A DNA stretch of 38,656 nucleotides from Acidobacteriota bacterium (GTDB taxonomy: Bacteria > Acidobacteriota > UBA6911): NCBI GenBank assembly GCA_016934555.1, contig JAFGSS010000205.1:1-38656 (forward strand), read 5' to 3'. This document shows positions 1-11,180 of the stretch, in pieces. Position numbers and translations under genes: made by a program. The notes below the pieces were generated by a model. That model was not told where the DNA came from, did not search any database, and saw only the letters and a program-made list of their open reading frames with translations. Numbering within the stretch: position 1 is the first letter of the stretch; every line of letters starts with the position of its first letter.

Positions 1-82
1 AGGCCTTGGTTTGCTTATACCCCGACTACTCTTCCCAAGGCAGGCCTTGGTTTGCTTATACCTTGGCTACTCTTCCCAGGGC
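1..82. repeat. 41-bp tandem repeat at the 3' end of metK
   Basis: Positions 1-41 and 42-82 are two near-identical 41-bp units, and a partial third unit (83-95) runs into metK. The inner unit contains the metK stop codon (67-69). The outer unit is a copy of the last codons plus the stop and about 15 bp of downstream DNA. The array may continue beyond the left window edge. It looks like a local duplication of the gene end rather than a mobile element. Confidence 0.8.
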
Positions 83-1191
83 AGGCCCGGTTTGCCGAAA
101 TGACCGTAATTCGTCGTCTTCCGGTAGATCGGGCGCAGCAGCTGGAAGCGTTCGATGATGGCCACCGGCCGGAAATCGAGCGTCTTCACGTACTCGGCCG
201 CGGCGATGTCGTCCCCGGTCCCGAAGGTGTCGACCTTGACCGAGAGGGGGCGCGCCATCCCGATGCCGTAGGAGATCTGGATCTCGGCGCGGCGCGCCAT
301 CCCCTGCCGGATGATCTGCCGGGCGATGTAGCGGCAGAAGTAGGCGCCGCTGCGGTCGACCTTGGAGGGATCCTTCCCGCTGAAGGCGCCGCCGCCGTGC
401 CGTCCCGCGCCGCCGTAGGTGTCCACGATGATCTTGCGCCCGGTCACGCCGGCGTCGGCCGAGGGCCCGCCCAGGATGAAACTCCCCGTGGGGTTCACGT
501 GGAAGCGGATGTCCCTGGAGAACCATTCCCCCAGGATCCGCGGGGCGAGGTCGTCGTTCACGTAGGCGATGATGCCGTCCCTGGAAATGGAGGGGTTGTG
601 CTGCGGGGAGACGATGACGTCGGTGATGGCCACCGGCCTGTCGTTCTCGTAGCGGACCGAAACCTGGGTCTTGCCGTCGGGGCGCAGCCAGGAGCATTTC
701 CCGCTGTGGCGGTCTTCGGCCAGGCCCCGGGCCAGGCGGTGGGCCAAAAGAATCGGCAGGGGCATCAGTTCGGGGGACTCGTCGGCGGCGTACCCGAACA
801 TGATCCCCTGGTCCCCCGCACCCTGGTCCGCTTCCAGGTTGGTGTCGACGTCGACCCCCTGGGAAATCTCCGGGGACTGCCGGGTCACGTACTGCTGGAC
901 CTTGAGGCCGTCGGCATTGAACGGGATCGACGGGTCGAGGTAGCCGATTTCGCGGACCGCCTGCCGGGCGACCGCCTCGTGATCCACCCGGGCGGACGAG
1001 GTGATCTCCCCCGCGACGAGGACGAGGTCTTCCTTGCACAGGACTTCACAGGCGACCCGGCTCTTCGGATCCTTTTCGAGATAGGCGTCCAGGACCGAAT
1101 CGGCGATGTAGTCGCACACCTTGTCCGGATGCCCCTCTGTCACAGACTCAGAGGTAAAAATGTAGGAACCGTTCGTTCGGGTCGTGGCCAT
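67..1191 (-). CDS. metK: S-adenosylmethionine synthetase
   Basis: The protein (374 aa) makes S-adenosylmethionine from ATP and methionine in the cytosol. Its N-terminus has the family signature FTSESVTEGHPDKVCD, in which the histidine binds ATP. GAGDQGIMFGYA and GGPSADAGVTGRKIIVDTYGG follow in the usual order. The length is close to the typical 380-400 aa. The start at 1191 (MATTRTNG) is chosen because AAGGAG lies 5 nt upstream. An in-frame ATG six codons earlier has no better site. The last codons (PWEE, stop) are duplicated just downstream as a 41-bp tandem repeat. No SAM riboswitch was recognised in the 190-bp leader shared with the divergent TPR gene. Confidence 0.97.
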   Translation of the reverse strand: MATTRTNGSYIFTSESVTEGHPDKVCDYIADSVLDAYLEKDPKSRVACEVLCKEDLVLVAGEITSSARVDHEAVARQAVREIGYLDPSIPFNADGLKVQQYVTRQSPEISQGVDVDTNLEADQGAGDQGIMFGYAADESPELMPLPILLAHRLARGLAEDRHSGKCSWLRPDGKTQVSVRYENDRPVAITDVIVSPQHNPSISRDGIIAYVNDDLAPRILGEWFSRDIRFHVNPTGSFILGGPSADAGVTGRKIIVDTYGGAGRHGGGAFSGKDPSKVDRSGAYFCRYIARQIIRQGMARRAEIQISYGIGMARPLSVKVDTFGTGDDIAAAEYVKTLDFRPVAIIERFQLLRPIYRKTTNYGHFGKPGLPWEE

Positions 1192-1381
1192 AAACACTCC
1201 TTTTCGCAAAATAACCCACTTATTTTCTACTTTTCCGGGCGCAAGTCAAGGGTGGACACGAACGCCTCAAAAGGGAACAAGGAATCTTTGTTCATTATCA
1301 AGATCGCAAATTCCGCGAATCGGCCCACCGCCGCGCCGCCGGTTGCGGTAGAATCCACGGGAGCACCGGATTGAGGATTCC

Positions 1382-2584
1382 ATGCGTGTTTTGATATTCC
1401 GCCTTCTCTTTGCGGCCCTCTGGCTGGGGCCGGCTGCCGCGCTGCCGGCCCGCGACCTGCGCGGGGCGCCCTTCGTCGCCAGGGCCGGGGAGGGGTTCAG
1501 CCACATCTTCAACCAGGATTACGCCCCGGCCCGCGACCTTTTCCTCGCCCTCGAGCGGGAATACCCCGCCCACCCGGCGCCGCCGCTCTACCTGGCCTCG
1601 ATCCACTGGATGGAGGAGATGATGCGGCGGCAGGACCTCACCCTCAACCGCTTCGTGTCCGCCTCCCATTTCGCCGCGAAGACCGACCTGGTCATGCCGG
1701 GGGGGGAACGGGAGGCCTTCTTCCGCGAAATCTCCAGGAGCGAAAGCCTCGCCGGGGCCATCCTGGCGCAATCGCCCGGGGACCGGGACGCGCGCTATTT
1801 CATGGCCACCGCGGCCGGGCTGCGCGCCTCCTTCGCCGTCACGATCGACCATTCCCTGCGCGAGGCCTTCCGCAGCGGCCGGAAAGCCTACAGCCTCGCC
1901 AGGGATTTGATCGGCGAAGACCCCGCCTATTACGACGCCTACCTGATCACCGGGGTCTACGAGTACATCGCCGGCAGCGTCCCCTGGTACCTGAAATGGA
2001 TGACGGTCGTCATCGGACTGGGCGGCGACCGGGAACTGGGGATGGAGCAAGTCCGGCTGGCCTCGGAAAAGGGGACGGTCGTCCGCAACGAGGCCTCCCT
2101 GATCCGGATGATCCTCGAAGTCCGCGAAAAGCGCTACGCCGGGGGGCTGGAGCTCGCCCGCGCGCTGCACGCGAAATTCCCCAGGAGCTTTCTCCTGGCG
2201 CTGAGCGTGGCGCAGATCGAGCAGCTGGCGGGGATGAGGGAGGAGGCGGCGCGGACGTTCGTGCAGATCGAGCGGCGGGTGGAGGAGCGCCGGCCCCACT
2301 TCGACCGGATCCCCCTCGCGGAGTTCCGCTTCCACCTCGCCACCCAGCTGATGCACATGGAGCAGCACGACCTGGCCGTGGAGCGGTTCCGGCGCTGCCT
2401 GGCCGACCCGCTGACCGGGGCGGAGGAAAGGGCCCTCTCCCACCTCTCGCTCGGGAAGATCCACCTCTGGCTGCACCGGCCGGCGGCGGCGGAGCGGGAA
2501 CTGAGGATCGTTCTCTCGCTGCCGGAAACGGAAGGCTCCCACGGCCAGGCCCAGAAGCTGCTCAAGCGCCTGGGACGGGATTAG
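1382..2584 (+). CDS. Exported TPR-repeat protein of unknown function
   Basis: This 400-aa protein starts with a hydrophobic segment (about residues 2-21, ending ALPARD) that reads as a signal peptide. The rest is alpha-helical with degenerate tetratricopeptide-type repeats, clearest near residues 45-75 and 250-390 (for example the stretch containing LATQLMHMEQHDLAVERFRRCL). TPR domains bind proteins, so a periplasmic scaffold is likely, but no catalytic motif is visible and the partner is unknown. GAGG sits 5 nt before the ATG. The stop codon is immediately adjacent (no gap) to the stop of the convergent transketolase gene. The gene is divergent from metK, with about 190 bp between the two starts. 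Confidence 0.8.
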   Translation: MRVLIFRLLFAALWLGPAAALPARDLRGAPFVARAGEGFSHIFNQDYAPARDLFLALEREYPAHPAPPLYLASIHWMEEMMRRQDLTLNRFVSASHFAAKTDLVMPGGEREAFFREISRSESLAGAILAQSPGDRDARYFMATAAGLRASFAVTIDHSLREAFRSGRKAYSLARDLIGEDPAYYDAYLITGVYEYIAGSVPWYLKWMTVVIGLGGDRELGMEQVRLASEKGTVVRNEASLIRMILEVREKRYAGGLELARALHAKFPRSFLLALSVAQIEQLAGMREEAARTFVQIERRVEERRPHFDRIPLAEFRFHLATQLMHMEQHDLAVERFRRCLADPLTGAEERALSHLSLGKIHLWLHRPAAAERELRIVLSLPETEGSHGQAQKLLKRLGRD

Positions 2585-4663
<2,079 letters not shown>

Positions 4664-4821
4664 GAACATTCTCCAAAAATTGACGGGGGAAACCGCAAGA
4701 ACCTGCCAAGAGCCAAATGTAGATGGCGCCGCGGCGGATGTCAAACCAAACCACGCCCGCGCCGGGGCCGGAAAATCGCCCTCCGGCCGCAAACGCTCTG
4801 CTATTTCCACGGCCGGGACGC

Positions 4822-4827
4822 TATAAT
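4822..4827 (+). promoter_or_regulatory. Predicted -10 box for rpiB
   Basis: A perfect TATAAT lies 24 bp before the rpiB start. The -35 region at 17-bp spacing is poor, so only the -10 element is supported. Confidence 0.5.
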
Positions 4828-4850
4828 GCGGCTTCGCGAGGAGATCGAAT

Positions 4851-5315
4851 ATGCGAGTTGTGCTCGGAGCAGACCATGCCGGATTTGAGCTGAAACAGAC
4901 CCTCCTGGCCCACGTCCGGTCGATGGGGCACGAGGTGATCGACGTCGGCACCGACAGCGCCGAGGCGGTGGATTACCCCGACATCGCCGAGGCGGTCGGA
5001 ACGGCCGTCGTCGCGGGGAAAGCGGAACGCGGCATCCTGATCTGCGGCAGCGGGGTCGGCGCCGTGGTCGCCGTCAACAAGATCCCGGGGATCCGGGCCG
5101 GAGTCTGCCACGACTGCTACTCCGCGCACCAGGGGGTGGAGCACGACGACATGAACGTCCTGGTGCTGGGGGCCCGCATCATCGCCTCCGCCCTGGCCCA
5201 GGACATCGTCTGGCTCTACCTGGGCGCCGAGTTCAGCCGCGAGGAACGGCACCAGCGCCGGGTCGGGAAGATCCGGGGGCTGGAGAACCGGTTCTCCCGC
5301 ACCCCCCCCGAATAG
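4851..5315 (+). CDS. rpiB: Ribose-5-phosphate isomerase B (RpiB/LacAB family)
   Basis: This 154-aa protein interconverts ribose 5-phosphate and ribulose 5-phosphate in the pentose phosphate pathway. It has the family's N-terminal [10 protein letters not shown] and the active-site stretch [22 protein letters not shown], in which Cys65 corresponds to the catalytic base of RpiB. The segment [15 protein letters not shown] follows, as in characterised family members. AGGAG (4840-4844) lies 6 nt before the start codon. The divergent transketolase works in the same pathway. Some family members act on other sugar phosphates, but the context supports RpiB. Confidence 0.94.
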   Translation: MRVVLGADHAGFELKQTLLAHVRSMGHEVIDVGTDSAEAVDYPDIAEAVGTAVVAGKAERGILICGSGVGAVVAVNKIPGIRAGVCHDCYSAHQGVEHDDMNVLVLGARIIASALAQDIVWLYLGAEFSREERHQRRVGKIRGLENRFSRTPPE

Positions 5316-5321
5316 CCGCGC

Positions 5322-5603
5322 TCACCCCTCCTGGGCCAACGGCGTGAACTTCACGTCCCACTCGTGGACTTCCAGGCTGCGCGCTCCCGAGGCCACGTAA
5401 GGGTCGCCCGCGGCGATCTTTTCGGCCTCCCCGAGCGAGGGGGCCACGTAAATCACCAGCCCGCCGCTGTTGTCCAGGAATTTGCCCCGGGCGAAGATCT
5501 CCCCGCTCTTCTCCCTTTCCGCCAGAAAGGCCACATGCTGCTCACGGAAAGTCCGGTTCTTGTCGGGGTCCTTCATCATCAGAAGCGCTGCGAAATATTT
5601 CAT
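5322..5603 (-). CDS. YciI-like protein (YCII-related domain)
   Basis: A 93-aa single-domain protein of the YciI/YCII fold, a small ferredoxin-like alpha/beta fold. It begins MKYFAALLMMKDP and has a conserved central histidine (REQHVAFL), then GKFLDNSGGLVIY and the typical EAEKIAAGDPYVASGARSLEV segment, where the acidic pocket residue (GDP) is seen. Family members are mostly of unknown physiological role; a few act as small hydrolases or decarboxylase-like enzymes. It is convergent with rpiB with only 6 bp between stop codons. Confidence 0.88.
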   Translation of the reverse strand: MKYFAALLMMKDPDKNRTFREQHVAFLAEREKSGEIFARGKFLDNSGGLVIYVAPSLGEAEKIAAGDPYVASGARSLEVHEWDVKFTPLAQEG

Positions 5604-5695
5604 GGCATTCTCTCCAGATTCCCATTATTTATTATATCCGGCATTCCAAGCCGGAACGCCGGAAGATACTATAAGGGAACGCACGCCGGCGGAGA

Positions 5696-7363
5696 ATGCA
5701 AAAATCCTTGGGGGCGAAAAAGACCATGGCGGCAGACACCCGCAGTAAATTCCGAGCGCTGAAGTGGGCGGCCCTGGCCGCGGCGCTCCTGGTCGCCATC
5801 GTAGCGGCGGTTCCGTTTCTCATCGATGCCGACCGGTTCCGGCCCCAGGTCGAATCGAGGCTGTCGGAGGCGCTCGGCCGGCGGGTCCAGATGGGCGCCA
5901 TCCGCCTCTCCCTGCTGTCGGGCACTCTCGCGGTGGAGGACCTCGAAATCGGGGAAGATCCCGCATTCGGCACCTCCCCCTTCTTGACCGCCCGTTCGCT
6001 CAAGGTCGGCGTCCGGATGCGGCCCCTCCTCTTCTCCCGGCAGGTGCGGATCACGGGCATCACCCTCGACAACCCGGAGATCCGCCTCATCGGCCGCCCC
6101 GACGGGAGCTGGAATTTTTCCAGCCTGGGCGCCGGAGTGCCCACAGGGACGGAGGGAACGGGGGAGAGCGCCACGCCGGACGTTTTCATCCGGCGGCTCC
6201 GGATCTCGGACGGCCGGGTCACCGTCATCGAGGGGGAGGAGAAACCGTCGGTCTACGACTCCGTGGACCTCGCCGCCGGCAACCTTTCCTATGCCACCTC
6301 CTTCCCCTTCACCCTGACCGCCGCCCTCCCCGGCGGCGGCGATGTACGCCTGGAGGGGACGGCCGGACCGCTCGGCCGGGAGGACACCCTGCAGACGCCG
6401 TTTGCGGCCGAGCTGACCGCCCGGGATTTCGACCTGGTCGGGTCGGGCTTCGTCCGGGAGGACTCGGGGGTTTCCGGGCTCCTCGATTTCAGCGGGGTCG
6501 CTTCCTCGGACGGCCGCATGATCGAAAGCACCGGCAACGCCACGGCCGAACGGCTCCAGGTGGCCCCCGGAGGGAGGCCGGCCGGCAGCCCGGTCTCGCT
6601 CGATTACCGCCTGAATTACGACCTGGAGGTGCGCCGGGGGGCGATGGAGGAGGTGCGCATCGGCCTCGGCAAGGCGGCCGCCACCCTGGCCGGGAGCTTT
6701 GACGCCAGGGGGAAGACGCCCGATCTGAACCTGAGACTGGACGGAGCCGCCATGCCGGTCGAAGAACTCGGGGAGTTTCTCCCCGCCTTCGGCGTGATGC
6801 TCCCCGAGGGGGCGACCCTCAGCGGGGGCACCCTCGACGCGAACCTGACGGCCGAAGGCCCCCTCGACGCCCCCGTCATCCGGGGAACGGCCGAAATGGC
6901 CCGGACCCGCCTGGAGGGATTCGATCTTTCGGGCCGGCTGGCGGCGGTCGCCCGCCTGGCGGGCCTCCAGCCCGGTCAGCATACCGAGATCGAGAAGCTC
7001 TCCACCGCCTTCGAAATGACGCCCGCGGGGATACGGGTCGAACGGCTGCTGCTGGTGGTGCCGGCGCTCGGAACCCTTTCGGGCGCGGGGAGGATCTCGC
7101 CCGAGCAGGCGCTCGACTTCGCCATGCGGGCCGCGATCGAGCCGGGGGGAGCGCTCGGCGCCGGCCTGGGCCGGCTGGTGAAGGGGGGAAAGCTCGACAT
7201 CCCCTTTTTCGTCCGCGGGAGCGCGTCCGACCCCTCCTTCGTCCCCGACCCCCGCGGGGCGCGCGGTCTCCTGGATGCCGTCCTGGGGGGCGGCGACGGG
7301 GAACCGGCGGGGAGGGACCCGGGGAAGGGCCTGGAGGACACCCTCCGGAACATATTCAAATAG
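5696..7363 (+). CDS. AsmA family protein
   Basis: A 555-aa inner-membrane-anchored protein with a single transmembrane helix near residues 24-44 and a large periplasmic part. The start of the mature part (PFLIDADRFRPQVESRLSEALGRRVQMG) and GITLDNPEIRLIGRPDGSWNFSSL are hallmarks of the AsmA domain, and the C-terminal half has AsmA-C-like LSGAGRISPEQALDF. AsmA-like proteins are related to lipid-transfer bridge proteins and are linked to outer-membrane lipid homeostasis. The C-terminus (VLGGGDGEPAGRDPGKGLEDTLRNIF) matches the tail often seen in the family. The start is ambiguous: ATG at 5696 has GGAG almost abutting it, and ATG at 5726 (MAADTRSK) is an alternative with GGGGG about 11 nt upstream. 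Confidence 0.88.
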   Translation: MQKSLGAKKTMAADTRSKFRALKWAALAAALLVAIVAAVPFLIDADRFRPQVESRLSEALGRRVQMGAIRLSLLSGTLAVEDLEIGEDPAFGTSPFLTARSLKVGVRMRPLLFSRQVRITGITLDNPEIRLIGRPDGSWNFSSLGAGVPTGTEGTGESATPDVFIRRLRISDGRVTVIEGEEKPSVYDSVDLAAGNLSYATSFPFTLTAALPGGGDVRLEGTAGPLGREDTLQTPFAAELTARDFDLVGSGFVREDSGVSGLLDFSGVASSDGRMIESTGNATAERLQVAPGGRPAGSPVSLDYRLNYDLEVRRGAMEEVRIGLGKAAATLAGSFDARGKTPDLNLRLDGAAMPVEELGEFLPAFGVMLPEGATLSGGTLDANLTAEGPLDAPVIRGTAEMARTRLEGFDLSGRLAAVARLAGLQPGQHTEIEKLSTAFEMTPAGIRVERLLLVVPALGTLSGAGRISPEQALDFAMRAAIEPGGALGAGLGRLVKGGKLDIPFFVRGSASDPSFVPDPRGARGLLDAVLGGGDGEPAGRDPGKGLEDTLRNIFK

Positions 7364-7430
7364 AAGGCCTGACAGCGGCAGACAGCGCGAACCCCTTCCC
7401 CGGCACAGCGGCCCGGAAGCGGAGACACCC

Positions 7431-7526
7431 ATGACCGTCACCTTCATCATCCTCGCCTGCACCATCCTTCTCTTCCGCCACAACCGGCCGAGGCTCTTCC
7501 TGGCCCCCGTCTTCCGGCCCTCCTGA
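7431..7526 (+). pseudogene. Short hydrophobic ORF, possible remnant of a membrane transporter
   Basis: This 31-codon ORF encodes one hydrophobic segment (MTVTFIILACTILLF) and then a basic stretch (RHNRPRLFL). The pattern of a first helix ending in an N-R-x-R-x-x-L element resembles the extreme N-terminus of SLC13/ArsB-type permeases. It stops after 31 residues, and no continuation was found in the other frames before the next gene. It may be a decayed transporter start or a small membrane peptide. The rest of 7364-7633 shows nothing else coding. Confidence 0.25.
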
Positions 7527-7633
7527 TGCCGCCGGGGGCCCCGGAAACGGGTTTTTCGCGAAATGACGTCCCGCGGAGGACGTATTGGACATGGAACGGA
7601 AGGAACATACCTGAAACAACGGAGGAATCACGC

Positions 7634-9304
7634 ATGAAGTTGCGCACAGCCATAATCTCAGTTCTGTGCCTAGGTCTCGCCTGCAGCGCCGGCATCCTGG
7701 GCACCCAGGCCTATGGGCAGGGGAAGGGAGCGGTGGAGATGCCCGAGATCACCGTGCTCAGCCCGATGGGCACCCCGCCGCCGATCACCCTGAAGGCCCA
7801 GGCCCCGCGCCTGGACACGCTCGACGGCAAGACCCTCTACCTGGTCAACACCGGTTTCGTCGGCACCGAGCGCCTGATGGAGGTCATGACGGAGTGGTTC
7901 GCGGCCAACCATCCCAAGACCACCATCGTCAACAAACGGAATCCTTCCATGGATGTCCCCAACAAGGCCCTCTGGGACGAGATCCATGAAAAGGCCGACG
8001 CCGTCATCCTCGGCCTGGGTCATTGAAGTGTCTGCGCTCCCGGGGCGGTCCGCCTCAGCATAGACATCGAACACAACTTCAAGAAACCCTCGATCCCCCT
8101 CATCCTGTCCGATTTCCACAAGCAGGAGGTGGAGGTCGCCCTCAACAGCGGCATGCCCAACCTCCGGATCCAGTATTTCCGCGGGCCAGTCTGGGGCAAG
8201 ACCAATGACCAGCTCCGCAAGCAGATCATCGAAGGGAACAACCCGATCACGGGCAAGCCCGTCATGCAGGAAATCATCGGCCACCTCACCCGGCCCCTGA
8301 CGGCGGATGAAAAGAAGACGGGGGAACTCAACCCCGGGCGGGGGCCGGCCGCCTTCACCGGCACCCCGGACGAGCTGCAGCAGCTGTTCCTCGATAAGCG
8401 GATGACCGATTTTCTGCCCATCACCCTGCCGACCGAGGACAAGGTCGAGGAGATGCTCAAGGCCACCAGCCACGAGCCGGACGAGATCCTGGGCAAAATG
8501 AACCCCGGGTCGGAAGCGGGCGACGTCTGGACCTACACCGTCCGCGACGCCGCGGTCAACGCCGTCATGGCGGGCGCGAAGCCGGAGTATTTCCCCGTCA
8601 TCCTGGCGCTCGGATCGACCGGCACCACCCCGGTGAACGTGTCCGACAACGGCTTCATGGCGGGCGCCGTCATCAACGGCGCGATCCGCGAGGAAATCGG
8701 CCTGAACTCCGACATCGGCGCCGTCGGCCCCTATGCCCACGCCAACACGGTGATCGGGAGGGCCTGGAGCCTGCTGGCCATCAACGGCGGCAACTGCGGC
8801 AAGGTGGGGACCACCTACATGGGCACGGTGGGCAACCCCGTGAACCTGACCAACATCATCATGGCCGAAAACGAGGAGAACTCCCCCTTCCAGCCGCTGT
8901 CGGTGAGGCGCGGCTTCAAGAAGGGGGAGAACATCGTCACCCTGTTCATGGGCTGGGGCATTCTCTCGGCCAAGAACTGGAAGGCCAACGTCTGGGGTTC
9001 CACGATGAACTACCCCCAGATCATCAAGGACATCTACGCCCAGCAGGACGCCATGTTCGGCACCATCGCGGTGCTGAGCCCCCCGATCGCCGACTTCGTC
9101 AAGGACGCCGGCTACGACACGGTGGAGACGTTCACCGAGTTCGTGACCGATGCCGGGGCGGCCAAGCCCAAGCCCAAGATCGGCGGATTCGGCATGCGGG
9201 GGGGCAACTTCACGGTTGTCGTCACCGGCGGGTCGAACAACAATTACTTCATGATGGGCGGCATGGTGCCAACCGTGTCGGTCAAGATCGACGACTGGCG
9301 GTAA
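7634..9304 (+). CDS. Predicted exported selenoprotein with UxxC motif (UGSC-like family), TGA codon 131 read as Sec
   Basis: Two open segments, 7634-8023 and 8027-9304, lie in one frame and are separated only by TGA at 8024-8026. Read through, they give a 556-aa protein. Residues 1-28 are a signal peptide (hydrophobic core, then AYGQG). Residues about 50-200 form a UGSC-like redox domain, with LDGKTLYLVNTGFVG, then DAVILGLGH, then Sec131-Ser-Val-Cys134 and APGAVRLSIDIE. A larger C-terminal domain follows, with DAAVNAVMAGAKPEYFPVI, GTTPVNVSDNGFMAG and NGAIREEIGLN; from memory, relatives often have Cys in the AVMAGx position. A hairpin at 8029-8066 fits a bacterial SECIS. GGAGG lies 8 nt before the ATG. 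No sel genes are in this window. The alternative is a Cys codon mutated to TGA in a pseudogene, but both halves are otherwise intact. The substrate is unknown. Confidence 0.85.
8029..8066 (+). promoter_or_regulatory. Predicted bacterial SECIS hairpin
   Basis: Directly after the TGA, UGUCU (8029-8033) pairs with AGACA (8062-8066). Inside, GGGGC (8042-8046) pairs with GCCUC (8052-8056), closing a GGUCC loop, with an optional extra G-C pair at 8047/8051. The loop guanines and U lie 21-23 nt after the UGA. The apical GC-GGUC-(C)-GC arrangement is close to the GC-AGGUCU-GC loop of the E. coli fdhF SECIS, which lies 2 nt nearer its UGA. Such a hairpin binds SelB to direct selenocysteine insertion. 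Confidence 0.7.
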
Positions 9305-9329
9305 GCGCCGTCCGAAGCAAGCCCTGACG

Positions 9330-9372
9330 GCCGGCAGCGGGCCCGGGAGTCCGCTGCCGGCTGTTTTTGTTT
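9330..9372 (+). terminator. Rho-independent terminator after the selenoprotein gene
   Basis: An 11-bp perfect stem (9330-9340 with 9351-9361, GCCGGCAGCGG and its complement) with a 10-nt loop is followed by a T-rich tract (TGTTTTTGTTT). It begins 25 bp after the stop codon. Confidence 0.88.
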
Positions 9373-9394
9373 GGGGACAGTCACGACCGTCTCC
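9373..9394. repeat. Degenerate copy of the REP-like palindrome
   Basis: It begins GGGGACAGTCACGAC and continues as a decayed version of the GGGGACAGT-N4-ACTGTCCCC palindrome found seven more times in the window. The right arm has mutated. It directly follows the terminator T-tract. Confidence 0.5.
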
Positions 9395-9462
9395 ACTCCC
9401 GATTACGGTCCGCGCGCGGCGCAAGGTCGCACGATGCCTCTGGAAGCCGGGGAATTATCCAC

Positions 9463-9468
9463 TATAAT
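9463..9468 (+). promoter_or_regulatory. Predicted -10 box for ettA
   Basis: A perfect TATAAT lies 27 bp upstream of the ettA start codon. The region 17 bp further up (CTGGAA) is a weak -35. Confidence 0.5.
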
Positions 9469-9494
9469 TCAAAGCTCGTTGGGAAGGAGAGAGC

Positions 9495-11169
<1,675 letters not shown>

Positions 11170-11180
<11 letters not shown>

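Noticed and set aside
1275-1293. GAACAA-N7-TTGTTC dyad between metK and the TPR gene as a SAM riboswitch or operator
   Set aside because: It is too small and unstructured for a SAM aptamer, and with no consensus for a known regulator the evidence is insufficient.
52-1374. Long plus-strand ORF opposite metK (and similar long ORFs opposite transketolase, the double-HD gene and the kinase)
   Set aside because: These are frame shadows of real genes in GC-rich DNA, with low-complexity, Arg/Gly/Pro/Asp-rich products and no recognisable domains.
8129-9304. A stand-alone gene starting at the internal ATG 8129
   Set aside because: It has no signal peptide and no good ribosome-binding site, and the UxxC domain upstream is in the same frame and continuous with it apart from one TGA.
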